In this document: positions 6,134 to 6,250 of the stretch, one piece after another | How the letters are laid out: every line of letters begins with the position of its first letter | How positions within the stretch are numbered: position 1 is the first letter of the stretch | Assembly: GCA_016875755.1 (NCBI GenBank) | Contig: VGOX01000145.1 | Location: forward strand, 1-6,250 | Direction of reading: 5' to 3' | Source of the DNA: Chloroflexota bacterium | Lineage (GTDB): Bacteria > Chloroflexota > Anaerolineae > Anaerolineales > Villigracilaceae | DNA length: 6,250 bases | Made by a program: the position numbers and the translations under genes | Notes under the pieces: model-generated | Databases searched by the model: none | Told to the model about the DNA's origin: nothing | Seen by the model: the letters and a program-made list of their open reading frames with translations, nothing else

Positions 6134-6250
6134 GTGCGCCCAGCATGGGCGTTGACTAGAGGGTGAAAGACCCTTATGGAGGTTGATTGCACCAACCATT
6201 AGCGGAAGGCAAGGGCGTTGTCGCGAGGCAGGGTCTGGAGGAAGCCGGAA
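6134..6250 (+). mobile_element. Group II intron, probable class C (IIC): 5' end of domain I, cut by the window edge
   Basis: Starting with the GTGCG 5' signature, these 117 bases follow the order of conserved blocks at the start of IIC introns such as that of Oceanobacillus iheyensis (compared from memory). The blocks are stem CGCCC 6137-6141 with GGGCG 6147-6151 around loop AGCAT; hairpin AGGGT 6160-6164 with ACCCT 6170-6174 around loop GAAAG; ATTAGCGG 6198-6205; GGCAAGGGCGT 6208-6218; and GGAGGAAGCCGG 6237-6248. Its position directly behind a terminator hairpin is the known target preference of class C. The presumed IBS1 is in ATTGTT (6128-6133). The exon-binding sequences, domains II-VI and any reverse transcriptase/maturase lie beyond the window, so activity cannot be judged. 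No host gene is interrupted. Confidence 0.85.

Noticed and set aside
6134..6250. Riboswitch or structured small RNA after the metallopeptidase gene
   Set aside because: The block order and GTGCG start match group IIC intron domain I, and the position behind a terminator hairpin explains it better than a cis-regulatory RNA.

Overview
The window holds three plus-strand protein genes, each closed by its own hairpin, and it ends inside the 5' part of a group II intron. The gene set fits a member of the Chloroflexota, probably Anaerolineae-like: a Ycf45/SpoIIIAA-type ATPase with an R3H domain, a free-standing clpC, and an anchored HEFQH metallopeptidase with an InhA-type MAM-like domain. Moderately high GC and long antisense open frames agree with this. 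The taxonomic call is inference from gene content and has not been tested.

Region by region: 1-1251 is the 3' part of the AAA-type ATPase with an R3H domain, whose N-terminus lies before the window. Positions 1252-1296 form its terminator, a nested hairpin built from 7-base units. Positions 1297-1486 are the clpC control region. It has a 9-bp-arm dyad (1356-1380), a consensus extended -10 promoter (1385-1393), an array of 7-base units that folds back on itself (1407-1468), and a strong Shine-Dalgarno (1473-1477). Positions 1487-3961 are clpC, complete at 824 residues, closed by a textbook intrinsic terminator (3971-4010). Positions 4096-6093 encode a 665-residue exported or membrane-anchored metallopeptidase. 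It is followed by a perfect 17-bp hairpin (6096-6133).

The base right after that hairpin begins a sequence that matches, from memory, the start of domain I of bacterial group IIC introns such as the Oceanobacillus iheyensis intron. It has a GTGCG 5' end, a CGCCC/GGGCG stem, an AGGGT-GAAAG-ACCCT hairpin, a GGCAAGGGCGT block and a GGAGGAAGCCGG block. Group IIC introns are known to insert directly behind terminator hairpins, which is the arrangement seen here. The intron continues past base 6250, where a reverse transcriptase/maturase may be encoded.

The genes do not form an operon: each has a terminator behind it and the gaps are 235 and 134 bases. The first two act in the cytoplasm (nucleic-acid-associated ATPase; protein unfolding for ClpP), while the third acts at or outside the membrane. 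The least ordinary parts are the clpC leader, with its operator-like dyad and fold-back array, and the intron at the right edge.
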